A stretch of 64,000 nt of DNA from Psychrobacter sp. NZS113 (GCF_015864825.1 NZ_JADYWL010000001.1:62001-126000), one strand, 5' to 3'. Shown: positions 1 through 10,138, counted from the first letter of the stretch. The notes: a model not told the origin generated them from the sequence alone. Made by a program: numbers and translations.

Positions 1-839
1 TCAGCATTGCTATTGTCAATATGACTGGGAATCGCAAAGACTTGCTTACCCTGCTCAGAGGTTAGGCGTGCAGTAATGAGTGATCCGCTTTGAATAGTCG
101 CTTCTGTCACGATTGTCGCTAGTCCAAGTCCAGCGACCAAACGGTTGCGACGTGGGAAAGTATGTTTGTGCGGCTGCGTATGAGGCAAGAGCTCACTGAT
201 AATACAGCCACCTTGATCGATAATTTGAGCAAACAACTTATCATGATGGTTAGGATAATTAACATCAATACCCGTACCCATCACCCCAACTGTTCGACCT
301 TGGTATTCAGCGTCCGCTTGAGCCAACGCACCTAAATGCGCTCGTTTATCCACACCCATAGCTAAACCACTGGTGATGATATAGCCTGCCTGCGCCAAAT
401 ATTGAGCGATATCAAAAGTGATTTTCTGTGCATGTGCGGTGGGTTTTCGGCTGCCGACGATAGCGATTTGTGCTTGATGTAGACGTGCGTGATTGCCACG
501 ATAAAATAACAACGGTGGTGGATCATAAATTTGTAAGAGTTGGGCGGGATAGTCGGACTCATCAGCAAATAGTAGGCCGTAACATCCCTCTATAAGAGCT
601 TGCTGAATTTTATCAATATTGGCAAGTGTTTGCTCTGGCTGTTCATGACGTTTGAGATGAGTATGGTGAATCCCTGCTTGCCGCCATGCTTCTACTTTGG
701 CTTGCCAAGCAAGTTCTGCATTTCCAAAAGAAGTAAGGAGCTTATGGTAAGCAGATAATGACGCATTCACTTCATACCACAGCGCCAGTACGGCGCGCTG
801 ATCGTCTGTTAAAGAAGAAGTGACTGCTGTCATAGTCAT
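1..839 (-). CDS. dprA: DNA-processing protein DprA (3' part missing)
   Basis: DprA/Smf loads RecA onto incoming single-stranded DNA during natural transformation. I translated the minus strand from the ATG at 839 and the frame stays open to the left edge, so the C-terminal end lies outside the window. The Rossmann-like DprA core is clear: IAIVGSRKPT, then GLAMGVDKRAH, GTGIDVNYP, and the family hallmark RNRLVAGLGLATIVTEA followed by SGSLITARL. A second in-frame ATG lies two codons in. It sits downstream of the LysM/TsaP-like gene on the same strand, with about 55 bp between them. The tsaP-dprA neighbourhood is also known from Pseudomonas. Identity is secure; only the C-terminus cannot be judged. 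Confidence 0.95.
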   Translation of the reverse strand, partial: MTMTAVTSSLTDDQRAVLALWYEVNASLSAYHKLLTSFGNAELAWQAKVEAWRQAGIHHTHLKRHEQPEQTLANIDKIQQALIEGCYGLLFADESDYPAQLLQIYDPPPLLFYRGNHARLHQAQIAIVGSRKPTAHAQKITFDIAQYLAQAGYIITSGLAMGVDKRAHLGALAQADAEYQGRTVGVMGTGIDVNYPNHHDKLFAQIIDQGGCIISELLPHTQPHKHTFPRRNRLVAGLGLATIVTEATIQSGSLITARLTSEQGKQVFAIPSHIDNSNA

Positions 840-895
840 TTATCTCTTATAGGCGGATTTGGAATGGCTAGCCTTCCAGTAATCCTTTTACTTCC

Positions 896-1993
896 TTATA
901 GATAAGGAGGTGGTAGTAACTGATCACCGACACTAAGCGGCAGCTCAGAACTAAGTACATAAGCATAGCTAATATGATCAAAAGTATTAAAGACCATCAC
1001 CATACCCGTTTGTTCATTTGGCAGACGTACAGGCGTATCTTCATCTTTGATATCACGTACCAAAGCGCCTTTTTGATAGACCGTCAGTACATCACCAGGC
1101 TTAGCACCTTCTATACTGCCTAGATTAATAGCGACCACACTACCCTTCGCCGCTGAACTGATTGAATCCATCACACGTACAATCATACCACCACGAGTAG
1201 TACTAGCAGGCGTTGGATAAAACACAGGTGGAATGGAGTTATTCAATTCAACAAATACGCGGTCACCTTCACGCACTTCTTTACCATAGCTGTCTGTCAG
1301 CTGTAAGCTGGTAACGCCATTGGTTTCAGTAGAAGTAACCAAGCCTGTTGCCACTTGCGTGACCTCTAAACCAATAATCTCTTTGGTCGTAGAATCTGTA
1401 TATAACTCACCCTCACGATAGATACCATAACGCTGTCCGACGATAAGCGGCACACCCTTGGCATATATCTTGTCACCAGCTGCAGTGATTAGGTTGCCTT
1501 TTTTGGAGGCAAGTATATAAGGAGTCGTATTAAAATCTTGTTGATTGACAATAACTGTCTTGTCTAGCCAATGTTGAATAGCAGACTGAGGAATAGAAGG
1601 AATGCTGTTGGCAGTTGAAGTAACCGTTACTCTATTGGCAACCACATTGCCCGTAAGCTGCTTTTCAACCCCAGCACAACCTTCACCTGTATCTACACCA
1701 ATGAGCGTCTGACCTTTAATCACACACAAGATAAGAATGTCATTAGGATAGATAAGATTGGGGTTTTTGATTTGCTTATTGGTCGCCCAAATCTCTTTCC
1801 AGCGCCATGGACTGTCTAGATAGCGCCCTGAGATATCCCACAACGTATCACCCTTTTTGACAGTGTAGCGATTGGGTGCATCTGCTTTGAGAGTGGGTGG
1901 TGGATTGTTAGCGTGGGCAGTGCTCATCAGCATTGCACTGCTAAATGTCGTCAGTAACAGTGCTTTTGCTATCTTTTTTAAGCTCATCTTCAT
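896..1993 (-). CDS. tsaP: LysM-domain protein, TsaP-like pilus secretin-associated protein
   Basis: Probably a periplasmic peptidoglycan-binding protein that anchors the type IV pilus secretin. From the chosen ATG it has a signal peptide ([23 protein letters not shown]), then a LysM domain at about residues 35-85 ([17 protein letters not shown], then NLIYPNDIL), and a long C-terminal region ending in [10 protein letters not shown]. This matches the LysM plus FlgT-C layout of TsaP (P. aeruginosa PA0020), whose gene also lies beside dprA. The frame is open 12 codons further upstream, but starting at 1993 gives a clean signal peptide and a GGAT ribosome-binding site. The family call rests on architecture and neighbourhood; a generic LysM protein is the alternative. 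Confidence 0.75.
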   Translation of the reverse strand: MKMSLKKIAKALLLTTFSSAMLMSTAHANNPPPTLKADAPNRYTVKKGDTLWDISGRYLDSPWRWKEIWATNKQIKNPNLIYPNDILILCVIKGQTLIGVDTGEGCAGVEKQLTGNVVANRVTVTSTANSIPSIPQSAIQHWLDKTVIVNQQDFNTTPYILASKKGNLITAAGDKIYAKGVPLIVGQRYGIYREGELYTDSTTKEIIGLEVTQVATGLVTSTETNGVTSLQLTDSYGKEVREGDRVFVELNNSIPPVFYPTPASTTRGGMIVRVMDSISSAAKGSVVAINLGSIEGAKPGDVLTVYQKGALVRDIKDEDTPVRLPNEQTGMVMVFNTFDHISYAYVLSSELPLSVGDQLLPPPYL

Positions 1994-2347
1994 TGTTATA
2001 TCCACAATATGTACCGCTATTGTCGCCATTAAAATCGCATTAGAGTCTATTATTCTGAAGGCTCTTTTTTTGATGCCTAAGCGAATAAGCCAGCATCAAG
2101 ATCCAAAAAAACTATAGACTTAACTTTACGTTTGTTGTGACGCCTAGAGGGCAGCTGTTCAGTGTAGTTGACTGGTTTTATTCCTAAAAAAGCGCCTAGC
2201 ACAATGATCACTCGCCGACGCTGTTCCTAATATTACAATTATATCTACCATAACACAATCATAAACACTTTATTACAATAGTGTAACCTTTATGTGGATA
2301 CTTTCTTTACTTTTTCTGTTGGATATAAGCTCACCATTAACAGTGGA
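1994..2347. other. Intergenic region upstream of tsaP-like gene
   Basis: About 350 bp between the thrC stop and the tsaP-like start. It should contain the promoter of tsaP-dprA on the minus strand. I see AT-rich stretches (around 2230-2300) but no convincing gene, repeat or strong terminator hairpin. Confidence 0.5.
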
Positions 2348-3769
2348 CTATGCAGGGTTTGGCGTGACATGCTGACGAATTTGCTCCGCGACCAGTTCAG
2401 CATTGTTGTCTAGCACGACTACATACTGCGGTAAACTCTCTAACCCTTCAGTATGAGCGGGGCGAGCGATATTTATCTGACCAATAGCCTCAACGATGGT
2501 ATCTGCAAACTTAACGGGTAATGCTGTCTCTGCACAAATAATGATTTCACCCTCTTTCTGCAACTCTTTAGCGACCTTGATACCATCAGCAGTGTGTGGA
2601 TCAACCAGTTCACCATGTTGCTCATACAGTGCTTTGATGGTCTGCAAGCGATCGTTGTGAGTCGATTTACCAGCAGCAAACCCATAGCGAGTATTAACCG
2701 CTTCCATTAACTCAGATAAATCAAAACCTTGACCAGATTTTACGCCGTCAAATAACTCATGAACACGCGCGCTATCTTTTTCTAATAGTAGATAAACAAA
2801 ACGCTCAAAATTAGAGGCTTTTGAGATATCCATCGACGGGCTTGAGGTGATATAGGTTTTTTCAGTTGGACGCGGCTGATAAGCACCTTGATTAAAAAAG
2901 TCATTCAGTACGTCGTTTTCATTGGTTGCGACAATCAAACGGTCGATTGGCAGACCCATTTCACGAGCGATGTGACCGGCACAGATGTTACCGAAGTTAC
3001 CTGATGGTACGCTAAAGCTGACTTTTTCATCATTGCTCGTCGTAACCGCAAAGTAAGCTTTAAAGTAGTAAACAATCTGCGCTAGGATACGGCCCCAGTT
3101 GATAGAGTTTACCGTGCCTAGGTTATAAGCCGCTTTAAACTCAGCGTCTTGCTGTAGCGCTTTAACGATGTCCTGACAATCATCAAACATACCATCGATA
3201 GCAATGTTATGAATATTATCATCGGTCAAACTATACATCTGCGCACGTTGGAATTCACTCATCTTGCCATGCGGTGATAGCATAAACACTTCGACATTTT
3301 CTTTACCGCGCAGTGCATACTCTGCTGCACTACCCGTGTCGCCACTGGTCGCACCAATGATCGTAATACGCGCATCTTTTTTCTTGAGTACATATTCAAA
3401 GGCATTACCCAAAAACTGCATGGCAACATCTTTAAATGCCAATGTCGGACCGTTTGATAACCCTAGAATATATAAATTATCTTCAAGCTTGCGGACAGGA
3501 ACAATCTCGTCAGAGCCAAACACCTCAGTGGTATAAGTGCGCTCAATGAGGTCTTGCAAATCAGCCACAGGAATATCTGTCGCAAAACGCTGCATAATCG
3601 CCATCGCAAGCTGTGGATAGCTGAGCGTACGCCACTCATCGAGGGTTGCACTATCGATGTTCGGATAATGCTCAGGCAACATTAAACCACCATCTGGGGC
3701 AAGACCCATCAAAAGCACATCACTAAAATCCATCGGAGCTGTCTGACCACGGGTACTGATATATTTCAT
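2348..3769 (-). CDS. thrC: Threonine synthase
   Basis: PLP enzyme converting O-phosphohomoserine to threonine, the last step of threonine synthesis. At 473 residues it is the long-type threonine synthase. The N-terminus MKYISTRGQTAPMDFSDVLL is typical, the PLP lysine lies in GPTLAFKDVAMQFLGNA, and the phosphate-binding and domain motifs TIIGATSGDTGSAAEYAL and SVPSGNFGNICAGHIA follow. A GGAT ribosome-binding site precedes the ATG. The usual partner hom is not adjacent in this window. An unknown gene lies 50 bp upstream on the same strand. Confidence 0.97.
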   Translation of the reverse strand: MKYISTRGQTAPMDFSDVLLMGLAPDGGLMLPEHYPNIDSATLDEWRTLSYPQLAMAIMQRFATDIPVADLQDLIERTYTTEVFGSDEIVPVRKLEDNLYILGLSNGPTLAFKDVAMQFLGNAFEYVLKKKDARITIIGATSGDTGSAAEYALRGKENVEVFMLSPHGKMSEFQRAQMYSLTDDNIHNIAIDGMFDDCQDIVKALQQDAEFKAAYNLGTVNSINWGRILAQIVYYFKAYFAVTTSNDEKVSFSVPSGNFGNICAGHIAREMGLPIDRLIVATNENDVLNDFFNQGAYQPRPTEKTYITSSPSMDISKASNFERFVYLLLEKDSARVHELFDGVKSGQGFDLSELMEAVNTRYGFAAGKSTHNDRLQTIKALYEQHGELVDPHTADGIKVAKELQKEGEIIICAETALPVKFADTIVEAIGQINIARPAHTEGLESLPQYVVVLDNNAELVAEQIRQHVTPNPA

Positions 3770-3819
3770 GGTTTATCCTATATAAGCTTAGTTTTATATG
3801 ACTTCAGTCTGTATAAGTA

Positions 3820-4353
3820 TCAACTGATACAAAATTTCGTTGGGAAATCAATATCTGCAAATTCATCTCGGTGTTGATAAGCTTCAGTGAATTCTTTCAT
3901 AAACTGACTGAACACTTTTTCAAAATCATCTTTAGCAAACGTTAATTCAGGTACAGTAACAAACCAATCAATAGCTTCTGAATTTTGCCTCTGAATTAGA
4001 CCTGTAAGTAGTCCGAAACGCTTCCATACCACTTTATCATCCATAACATATTGCTCAGTTACAACGACGGTACAAGACAAATCATTGTCTTCAGGGCAGA
4101 CTAATAGTGGTACATAGCTAACATTACCATCATCTAACTGCCCTAAATAGTGCCAAACAATCTTAGTATCGGAATATAAATCTAGATTCAAACTTAACCC
4201 TAGCTCTTTGACACCTAATTTTTTTAACTGAGTACTTTTATCTATATATTTAGCAAGCCACTCACTAAGTAATACACCATCAACTATAAGCTCTGAATAA
4301 AATACTTCAGGGTTATATTCTTGCTGAATATTAATCATAGAAAGGTTGTTCAT
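3820..4353 (-). CDS. Hypothetical protein, 177 aa
   Basis: I do not recognise this family. The protein is acidic and soluble-looking, with no signal peptide or membrane segment. It has several aromatic/hydrophobic patches (KIVWHYLGQLDDG, VVWKRFGLLTGLI, AIDWFVTVPEL) and an acidic C-terminal half. It starts 9 bp after rsmB on the same strand and so is probably co-transcribed with it. Base composition looks more AT-rich than the genes on either side, suggesting a later insertion between rsmB and thrC. Small acidic proteins like this are sometimes immunity proteins, but nothing specific supports that here. Confidence 0.65.
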   Translation of the reverse strand: MNNLSMINIQQEYNPEVFYSELIVDGVLLSEWLAKYIDKSTQLKKLGVKELGLSLNLDLYSDTKIVWHYLGQLDDGNVSYVPLLVCPEDNDLSCTVVVTEQYVMDDKVVWKRFGLLTGLIQRQNSEAIDWFVTVPELTFAKDDFEKVFSQFMKEFTEAYQHRDEFADIDFPTKFCIS

Positions 4354-4362
4354 GCTATTACA

Positions 4363-5946
4363 TTAACTCTTCATCAACAACGCATAATAGAAACCATCGC
4401 CGCTTGCGCTATCAATCGGTAAGCACTGACGACCGATGGCTTGTTCGATACCCCAACTGCATTCCTCGGTAAACTCAATCGCTACTGCATCATTATGATG
4501 AGTGATAAAGTCCTGCATTTGCTCGACGTTCTCTTGCTTTAAGATAGAACATGTCACGTACAGCAGATAACCACCAGCTTTGAGTTGTGGCCATAAGTTA
4601 TGCAAGATATCTGCTTGCAACAGTGCCGTTTGCTCGATGTCTTCTTCGGTACGCAGGATACTGATATCAGGATGACGACGGATCACGCCCGTCGCGGTAC
4701 AAGGAGAATCTAATAATATCGCATCAAATACGGGTTCATTTGTCGCCGCTTTTTTATTCTTGCCATACTGCCATCTGGTGGCATCTGCACAGACGATATT
4801 CAATGCGATGCTGTTATCTACTTGCTGCAAATCATGCTGACTCAGATTTAGACGCTGTAAATTCTCACGAATACGCTCGATACGTGGTGCTTCATTATCG
4901 ATAGCCGTTACCTTGATATCAGCAGTCACAAGTGACGTTTCAGCATCATCTTGTTTCACGTGAAACAACGATGATTCGTCATTAGCGCTTATGAGCTCTA
5001 ACCAGTGAGCCAATTTACCACCAGGTGCCGCACAAGCATCTAAAATGTGTAGCTCATTATTATTACTTTCATCACTGTCGCTGTCAGTATTCGCACTTTG
5101 AGCAATGAGCTTAGCCATCAATGCTTGATTAATAATCGGTGCCGCTAGCTGGGCATGCAGGTCTTGGACGCTAGCCGTTCCTAAAGCGAAATCAGGCAAA
5201 GCGTTAACGGCAGTGCTTTGATGTAGTCTAAGGCCTTTGGTTGATAGCGTGGTAGCAGCGGCAGACTCTGACGAGCTCGCTACCTTAAAACCAGTCGTTA
5301 GCTCAACGATGTCTGCATCAATTTCTGCCCCATCCAATGCATGCTGATAATCCTCTACCGACGTAACCGCAGAGTTCACTCGTAAAAACATCGGTGCTGG
5401 TTGGCGCAAGCCTTGTGTCAGCTCATCATACTGCTCGCTCCAGTCTTGCTTAAGCTGATAAGCGAGCCAATTCGGTAGACTATGCTTTTTATCGCACTTC
5501 TTACGGAATTTGCTTGAATTCTTCGCGACTTTACGCAAAATAGCATTTACTAAACCAGTCGAATGAGCAAACTCAATCTCTTTGGCAGCTTCAACGGTTT
5601 CATGAATTGCAGCATGGTCAGCCACTTCTAAATACAGCAACTGTACTAAACCTACTTGAATGGTGGTACGTACCTCAACTTCGTCGATAGGGTTGTCTGC
5701 TAAGCTGTCGAGCAAACGTGCCAGCGCATGCCACTGACGCAATGTCGTGAGCAGTAAGGCATGGGCAAAGCCTTTGTCGCCATCATGCAAACTGTTTAGT
5801 AACGGATCAAGGACGCTTGAGAGCGACTGGCCATTTTGAATAGCCAGTAAGGTGCGAATCACACGCACGCGTACGCTACCATTCATAATAAGGTTGCTTG
5901 ATGGTTTGAGCTTATTGTTTCTAGGCGCAGTACTGTTTTGTCTCAT
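4363..5946 (-). CDS. rsmB: 16S rRNA m5C967 methyltransferase RsmB
   Basis: SAM-dependent cytosine-5 methyltransferase acting on 16S rRNA C967. The N-terminal NusB-like domain (about residues 25-165) is followed by the methyltransferase domain, with the SAM loop LDACAAPGGKLAHWLELI, DAILLDSPCTATGVIRRHPD (catalytic-cysteine motif) and LLYVTCSIL (second cysteine). At 527 residues it is about 100 longer than E. coli RsmB. The extra length includes a serine/aspartate/asparagine-rich insertion (NTDSDSDESNNNE) and a second insertion containing FHVKQ, which is encoded by an exact parS palindrome. It lies 66 bp downstream of fmt, the usual fmt-rsmB order. An AGGA ribosome-binding site supports the start. 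Confidence 0.96.
   Translation of the reverse strand: MRQNSTAPRNNKLKPSSNLIMNGSVRVRVIRTLLAIQNGQSLSSVLDPLLNSLHDGDKGFAHALLLTTLRQWHALARLLDSLADNPIDEVEVRTTIQVGLVQLLYLEVADHAAIHETVEAAKEIEFAHSTGLVNAILRKVAKNSSKFRKKCDKKHSLPNWLAYQLKQDWSEQYDELTQGLRQPAPMFLRVNSAVTSVEDYQHALDGAEIDADIVELTTGFKVASSSESAAATTLSTKGLRLHQSTAVNALPDFALGTASVQDLHAQLAAPIINQALMAKLIAQSANTDSDSDESNNNELHILDACAAPGGKLAHWLELISANDESSLFHVKQDDAETSLVTADIKVTAIDNEAPRIERIRENLQRLNLSQHDLQQVDNSIALNIVCADATRWQYGKNKKAATNEPVFDAILLDSPCTATGVIRRHPDISILRTEEDIEQTALLQADILHNLWPQLKAGGYLLYVTCSILKQENVEQMQDFITHHNDAVAIEFTEECSWGIEQAIGRQCLPIDSASGDGFYYALLMKS
4952..4967. promoter_or_regulatory. parS: parS site (exact match), inside rsmB
   Basis: The sequence TGTTTCACGTGAAACA is the consensus ParB-binding palindrome; symmetry extends one base further on each side. 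It is inside rsmB at about residues 327-332, in an insertion not shared with usual RsmB proteins, where it encodes FHVKQ. It lies about 13 kb from oriC. Confidence 0.85.
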
Positions 5947-6012
5947 TAAATTTCATTTCCTTGACGTATCATCGATAGCGTCTTGTGCAAGTAGGTTAAA
6001 TATAAGTAAAAA

Positions 6013-7089
6013 TTATTTTGATTCTGTCGTAAATTGATCACCGTCATTTAATTGGTTGCCGTGGCAAACTTGTTCAGCAGTCATTGGCTTACCGCCGGCA
6101 AACTGTAAGTGAGTAATGGCTAAAGTGGTGGCTGATGATTCAGTTTCACTCTTTTTACCACAAGCGACTAAAATCGCTTTACGTCCGACACTGATCACAG
6201 TTCCAGCAGGTTCATTAGTTTGCTGAGATGTATTCACAGGTAAGCTAGCCAAGACTTTGACACGTTGCCCTGCCAAAAAAGTATAAGCGCCCGGCCATGG
6301 GGTCAGCCCTCGGATTTGGCGTTCAATAGCGGCAGCAGACTGCGACCAGTTAACTTCGCCTTCCGTTTTGACTAATTTCTCAGCATAGTTGGCTTGACTA
6401 TCATCTTGAGCGATAGCTTGCGCTTGATAGGTAGATAAGTCTTTTAGCACCGTACTGATGGCTGTTGCACCAAGCGTAGCCATTTTATCGTGTAGACTGG
6501 CAGCAGTATCAATAGGATCAATACTAGCGCTGACTTTATAAATCATGTCGCCTGTATCCAATCCTTTGTCCATCTGCATAATAGTAATACCCGTCTCATC
6601 ATCTCCTGCCAAGAGTGCGCGATGGATAGGTGCAGCACCACGCCAGCGTGGCAACAGTGAGGCATGGATATTTAAGCAACCATGAGTAGGCGTCTCTAAT
6701 ACACCGATAGGCAAAATCAATCCGTAAGCGGCGACGATCATGACATCAGGCTGGTAAGTGCGCAGAGTTTGCCTAGCGGCCAATCCTTCGGTGCTGGATT
6801 TTTTAAAGGTGAGCGGTTGCTCTACAGGGATATCGTTTGCGAGGGCAACCTCTTTTACCGCAGAAGCCGCCAGCTTTTGGCCGCGACCTGCCTTGCGATC
6901 AGGCTGTGTGTACACCGCGACAATCTCTATATTTAGTACGTCTTGCTGACTGATTAGTGACTCAAGACTAATCGCTGCAAACTCAGGAGTTCCAGCAAAT
7001 ACTACCCTCAATCGGCCAGTAGATAGAGGATTATGGGGAATAGATGGCGTAGATAGGTCTGAGGTAGAAGCAATTATAGTCATAATCAT
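6013..7089 (-). CDS. fmt: Methionyl-tRNA formyltransferase
   Basis: Formylates the initiator Met-tRNA using 10-formyl-THF. The N-terminal formyltransferase fold begins at about residue 28 (RVVFAGTPEFAAISLESL). It carries the catalytic region CLNIHASLLPRWRGAAPIHR and the GDDETGITIMQMDKGLDTGD motif, and the C-terminal OB-like domain includes RGLTPWPGAYTFL. Length 358 is slightly above usual because of an N-terminal extension of about 27 residues rich in Ser/Thr/Pro; a start two codons later is equally possible. It is upstream of rsmB in an apparent operon. Confidence 0.96.
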   Translation of the reverse strand: MIMTIIASTSDLSTPSIPHNPLSTGRLRVVFAGTPEFAAISLESLISQQDVLNIEIVAVYTQPDRKAGRGQKLAASAVKEVALANDIPVEQPLTFKKSSTEGLAARQTLRTYQPDVMIVAAYGLILPIGVLETPTHGCLNIHASLLPRWRGAAPIHRALLAGDDETGITIMQMDKGLDTGDMIYKVSASIDPIDTAASLHDKMATLGATAISTVLKDLSTYQAQAIAQDDSQANYAEKLVKTEGEVNWSQSAAAIERQIRGLTPWPGAYTFLAGQRVKVLASLPVNTSQQTNEPAGTVISVGRKAILVACGKKSETESSATTLAITHLQFAGGKPMTAEQVCHGNQLNDGDQFTTESK

Positions 7090-7300
7090 GCATTATATAA
7101 GGTTAAGTTGCTCATTATAGGTGAGTTTACAACGTTGTGCCATGATTGTAACCGTAGCAATGGGACGTTACTAATGACACCGTTTGTCTTTATAATAGCT
7201 AAAGAACTTAAAACCATAAGGAATTAAGCAAACCAACTACTGATTTAAACTTATAATTCACTCACTATGTTTTTTCGTGTCGATATAGGACCACGTTTTC

Positions 7301-10138
7301 ATGCAACAATTTCAGTCCTTAAAACGCCTACTCATATTTTATGCACTGACGTTGCTAGTGATGCTAGTGCTGTATTACTTCTCGCTCTTTCACGAGATAA
7401 AAACAAACAGTGAACAACAAAGTATCGATACTTTTTACTCATTACAACATGAAATTACTGAGCATACGGGCCCACTAAACCCTGAAATTGACAGATTTTT
7501 GAAGCAGCTTGCTTTTGAAGGTACTAGCTATCAATTGGTATTTATGATGCCATCTGGTCAGACTTACATTCACCGCTATACCCGTCCAAATGAGCGTGCC
7601 TTCCCTACCGTCAGCTTTCCTACTATTACATCATCACCTCCTGATAACAGTAGTCATAGTGCCTATAAGTTGAACAGCCGTAACTTGACAGGTACCATCA
7701 AGCTTAAAAGTGGGCATCAAATTTATATTATATTGCGCCATAGACCATTTATTATTGACTGGATATCTTACCGCTATTGGTTACCGCTAATGACAGCGAT
7801 TATACTTTTTATCATCGCTTTGCTTTACATGCTCAATCGTCGCATCAACTGGGAACAGCTATTAAGTTATACCGACAACTTGAACAGTCATAAACAAGAA
7901 GTTTATAGCACACCACCTTTCTTATATAAAAAATCCACGCCTGAGTTTTTGCGTTTGGGGCATACTCTGAGCCGTGTCAGCTACCAACTACACAGCAACC
8001 ATCGCCGTATAAAAACCCTCACACATCGTCTTGAACGTTTGGTAAACCAAGCACCATTGCCGATGATCATGATTATGCGTCACGGTCAGATTAGTTTTTG
8101 TAATCAACGTTTTGACCAAGTATTTATTTGCCCTGATGAAAGTGAAAAAGATTATGAGCTAACAGATTTCGTCGCAGGTAAAGACGAATCTACTCAACTA
8201 CTATTACACTCATTATCTAATTTGCGTGTCACTCGTACATTGACTGTCTATGGATTAGAGGATAAACAAGCCTATCAATTAAATATTACGCCATGGTTTG
8301 GTGAACACGGACAAGTTCACGGCTTTACAGTGATTTTTAACAACATTAATGAAATCGTTAAGCAAAACGAGCAATTGCAGCAACAAAATGAACAGCTGCA
8401 ACACAAACTTGATGAATTCTATAAGCTTCGTCTTGTTATCGGTCATAAGCTACGTATACCGATAGAGGCAATGATCGACACTCTTGAGCCAATCGATCCC
8501 AACAATTTGGATGCTAGGCAGAATAAGACGTTAGACACTCTGATAAGAACCAGCCAAGACATGCTAACCGTCCTCAATGATACGCTGCATATTGGTAATA
8601 TTGAAGTTAGGAAAAGTCGACTGAGTATTGAACGTGTTGATATTTATAAACTGAGTAAAGAAATTAATAATCTAGTCGTCAATGACATAAGACAGCAGGG
8701 GTTGGAATTGATTTATTTCTTTGCCCCAGACTGCCCGCGTTACATTGATACTGATGAAGTTCGTCTACGCCACATCCTATTAGATTTATTGAAAAATGCC
8801 ATAAAATTTACAACTTCAGGCTATGTCGCACTTACTATAGACCGCGTCACAGAAGAGCAAATCAAACACATAAATAGTGACCGTGTACTTGCTACCCATA
8901 ATGCTATGGCACCTACTCACGCTTCCCACTGGGTTCATTTCAGTATAAAAGATACAGGGGTAGGCATCGATACTGATAAAAAAAATCAGCTCATCACTGT
9001 TTTTAATCAAAAAGACAATCAAAATAATAGCGAATCAAGTCAAGATACTGGGCCGGCAGGTGCAGGATTAAATAATGCCAATAGCTTTGCACAATTATTG
9101 GGCGGTTTCATCCAATTGCAGAGCACGATAGGTAAGGAGAGTATATTTAATCTGTACCTCCCTTGTCGCCGCCCTAACTATCAATCGGTATACCATCATA
9201 GTTCGCATTTGAGTGGTATTCATCTTATCGCTGTCATCGATCAACCGCTGGTTGCTGAAAACTTACAGCGCTTGTGCACGCACTTAGCTATATCGATGAC
9301 TATTTATAGCACTTTAGATTTGGCCACATTAAGACAGCTAACAGATACATTGGTACAGAACGAGCAGATGCTCACGCCTATACTACTACTGGATTATGAG
9401 TACTATAAAACCATTACATTAACTAACGACGACAACTCTCAAAAGATAGAAGTAGATATATTAGAGAAGCAAATAGAGTCGAAAGATAAAACACTCAATA
9501 ATGACGATAAGCTTCACGCTTTAAACGACTTACTAGCGACACCTTCGTTACCAAAGATATTGTTTAGTATGAAGCCCGAACGTCATATTCCGTCTGTATT
9601 ATTAGACAAATATGATGGCTTTCTAACCAAACCGTTAGATGCTAATTTACTGATTTCTGAATTGCTGCGCTTAACGGTATCCGCTAGGCAGAAGCTTGCG
9701 GCATCTGTAGGTTCCGAAGACCGTAGTTGTCAGCAGTTGGTAGATATAGATGAACCAAAAGACGAAACCCTATCGCCACTTATTTTGGTAGCAGAAGACA
9801 GTCCGACCAATCAGAAAATAACTTGCAAGATACTAAGCAAACTTGGTTATCGTAGTGTTGTCGCAGAAGATGGTCAGCAAGCATTACACAAACTGAAAGA
9901 GCAGCGTCAAGATATTTCCCTTATCTTGATGGATTGTAGAATGCCTATCATGGACGGGTTACAGGCTACTCGGGCTATCCGTGCACAAGATGACGATATT
10001 CCTATCGTGGCGCTGACAGCAAACAATGCACAAGAAGATCGTGATGCATGTATGCAGGTAGGAATGGATGATTTTTTATCTAAACCGATTAACAAGAAAG
10101 AATTGGAAGCCGTATTAGAACGCTTGATAGAAGCATAA
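7301..10138 (+). CDS. Hybrid sensor histidine kinase (BarA/GacS-like layout, no HPt)
   Basis: A 945-residue membrane sensor kinase. Membrane segment 1 is at about residues 10-30 and segment 2 at about 155-178, with a periplasmic region between them. A PAS-like region follows (LVNQAPLPMIMIMRHGQISF), then a glutamine-rich coiled coil and the dimerisation/phosphoacceptor helix with His382 in IGHKLRIPIEAM, an atypical H-box. The ATPase domain has the N-box LLDLLKNAIKFT, G1 KDTGVGI and G2 GAGLNNANSF. A degenerate receiver-like region follows, and an intact receiver ends the protein (VAEDSPTNQK, Asp878 in LILMDCRMP, LTAN, SKPI). No HPt domain is visible, so phosphotransfer would need a separate HPt protein. 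No response regulator is adjacent. The signal is unknown. Confidence 0.9.
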   Translation: MQQFQSLKRLLIFYALTLLVMLVLYYFSLFHEIKTNSEQQSIDTFYSLQHEITEHTGPLNPEIDRFLKQLAFEGTSYQLVFMMPSGQTYIHRYTRPNERAFPTVSFPTITSSPPDNSSHSAYKLNSRNLTGTIKLKSGHQIYIILRHRPFIIDWISYRYWLPLMTAIILFIIALLYMLNRRINWEQLLSYTDNLNSHKQEVYSTPPFLYKKSTPEFLRLGHTLSRVSYQLHSNHRRIKTLTHRLERLVNQAPLPMIMIMRHGQISFCNQRFDQVFICPDESEKDYELTDFVAGKDESTQLLLHSLSNLRVTRTLTVYGLEDKQAYQLNITPWFGEHGQVHGFTVIFNNINEIVKQNEQLQQQNEQLQHKLDEFYKLRLVIGHKLRIPIEAMIDTLEPIDPNNLDARQNKTLDTLIRTSQDMLTVLNDTLHIGNIEVRKSRLSIERVDIYKLSKEINNLVVNDIRQQGLELIYFFAPDCPRYIDTDEVRLRHILLDLLKNAIKFTTSGYVALTIDRVTEEQIKHINSDRVLATHNAMAPTHASHWVHFSIKDTGVGIDTDKKNQLITVFNQKDNQNNSESSQDTGPAGAGLNNANSFAQLLGGFIQLQSTIGKESIFNLYLPCRRPNYQSVYHHSSHLSGIHLIAVIDQPLVAENLQRLCTHLAISMTIYSTLDLATLRQLTDTLVQNEQMLTPILLLDYEYYKTITLTNDDNSQKIEVDILEKQIESKDKTLNNDDKLHALNDLLATPSLPKILFSMKPERHIPSVLLDKYDGFLTKPLDANLLISELLRLTVSARQKLAASVGSEDRSCQQLVDIDEPKDETLSPLILVAEDSPTNQKITCKILSKLGYRSVVAEDGQQALHKLKEQRQDISLILMDCRMPIMDGLQATRAIRAQDDDIPIVALTANNAQEDRDACMQVGMDDFLSKPINKKELEAVLERLIEA

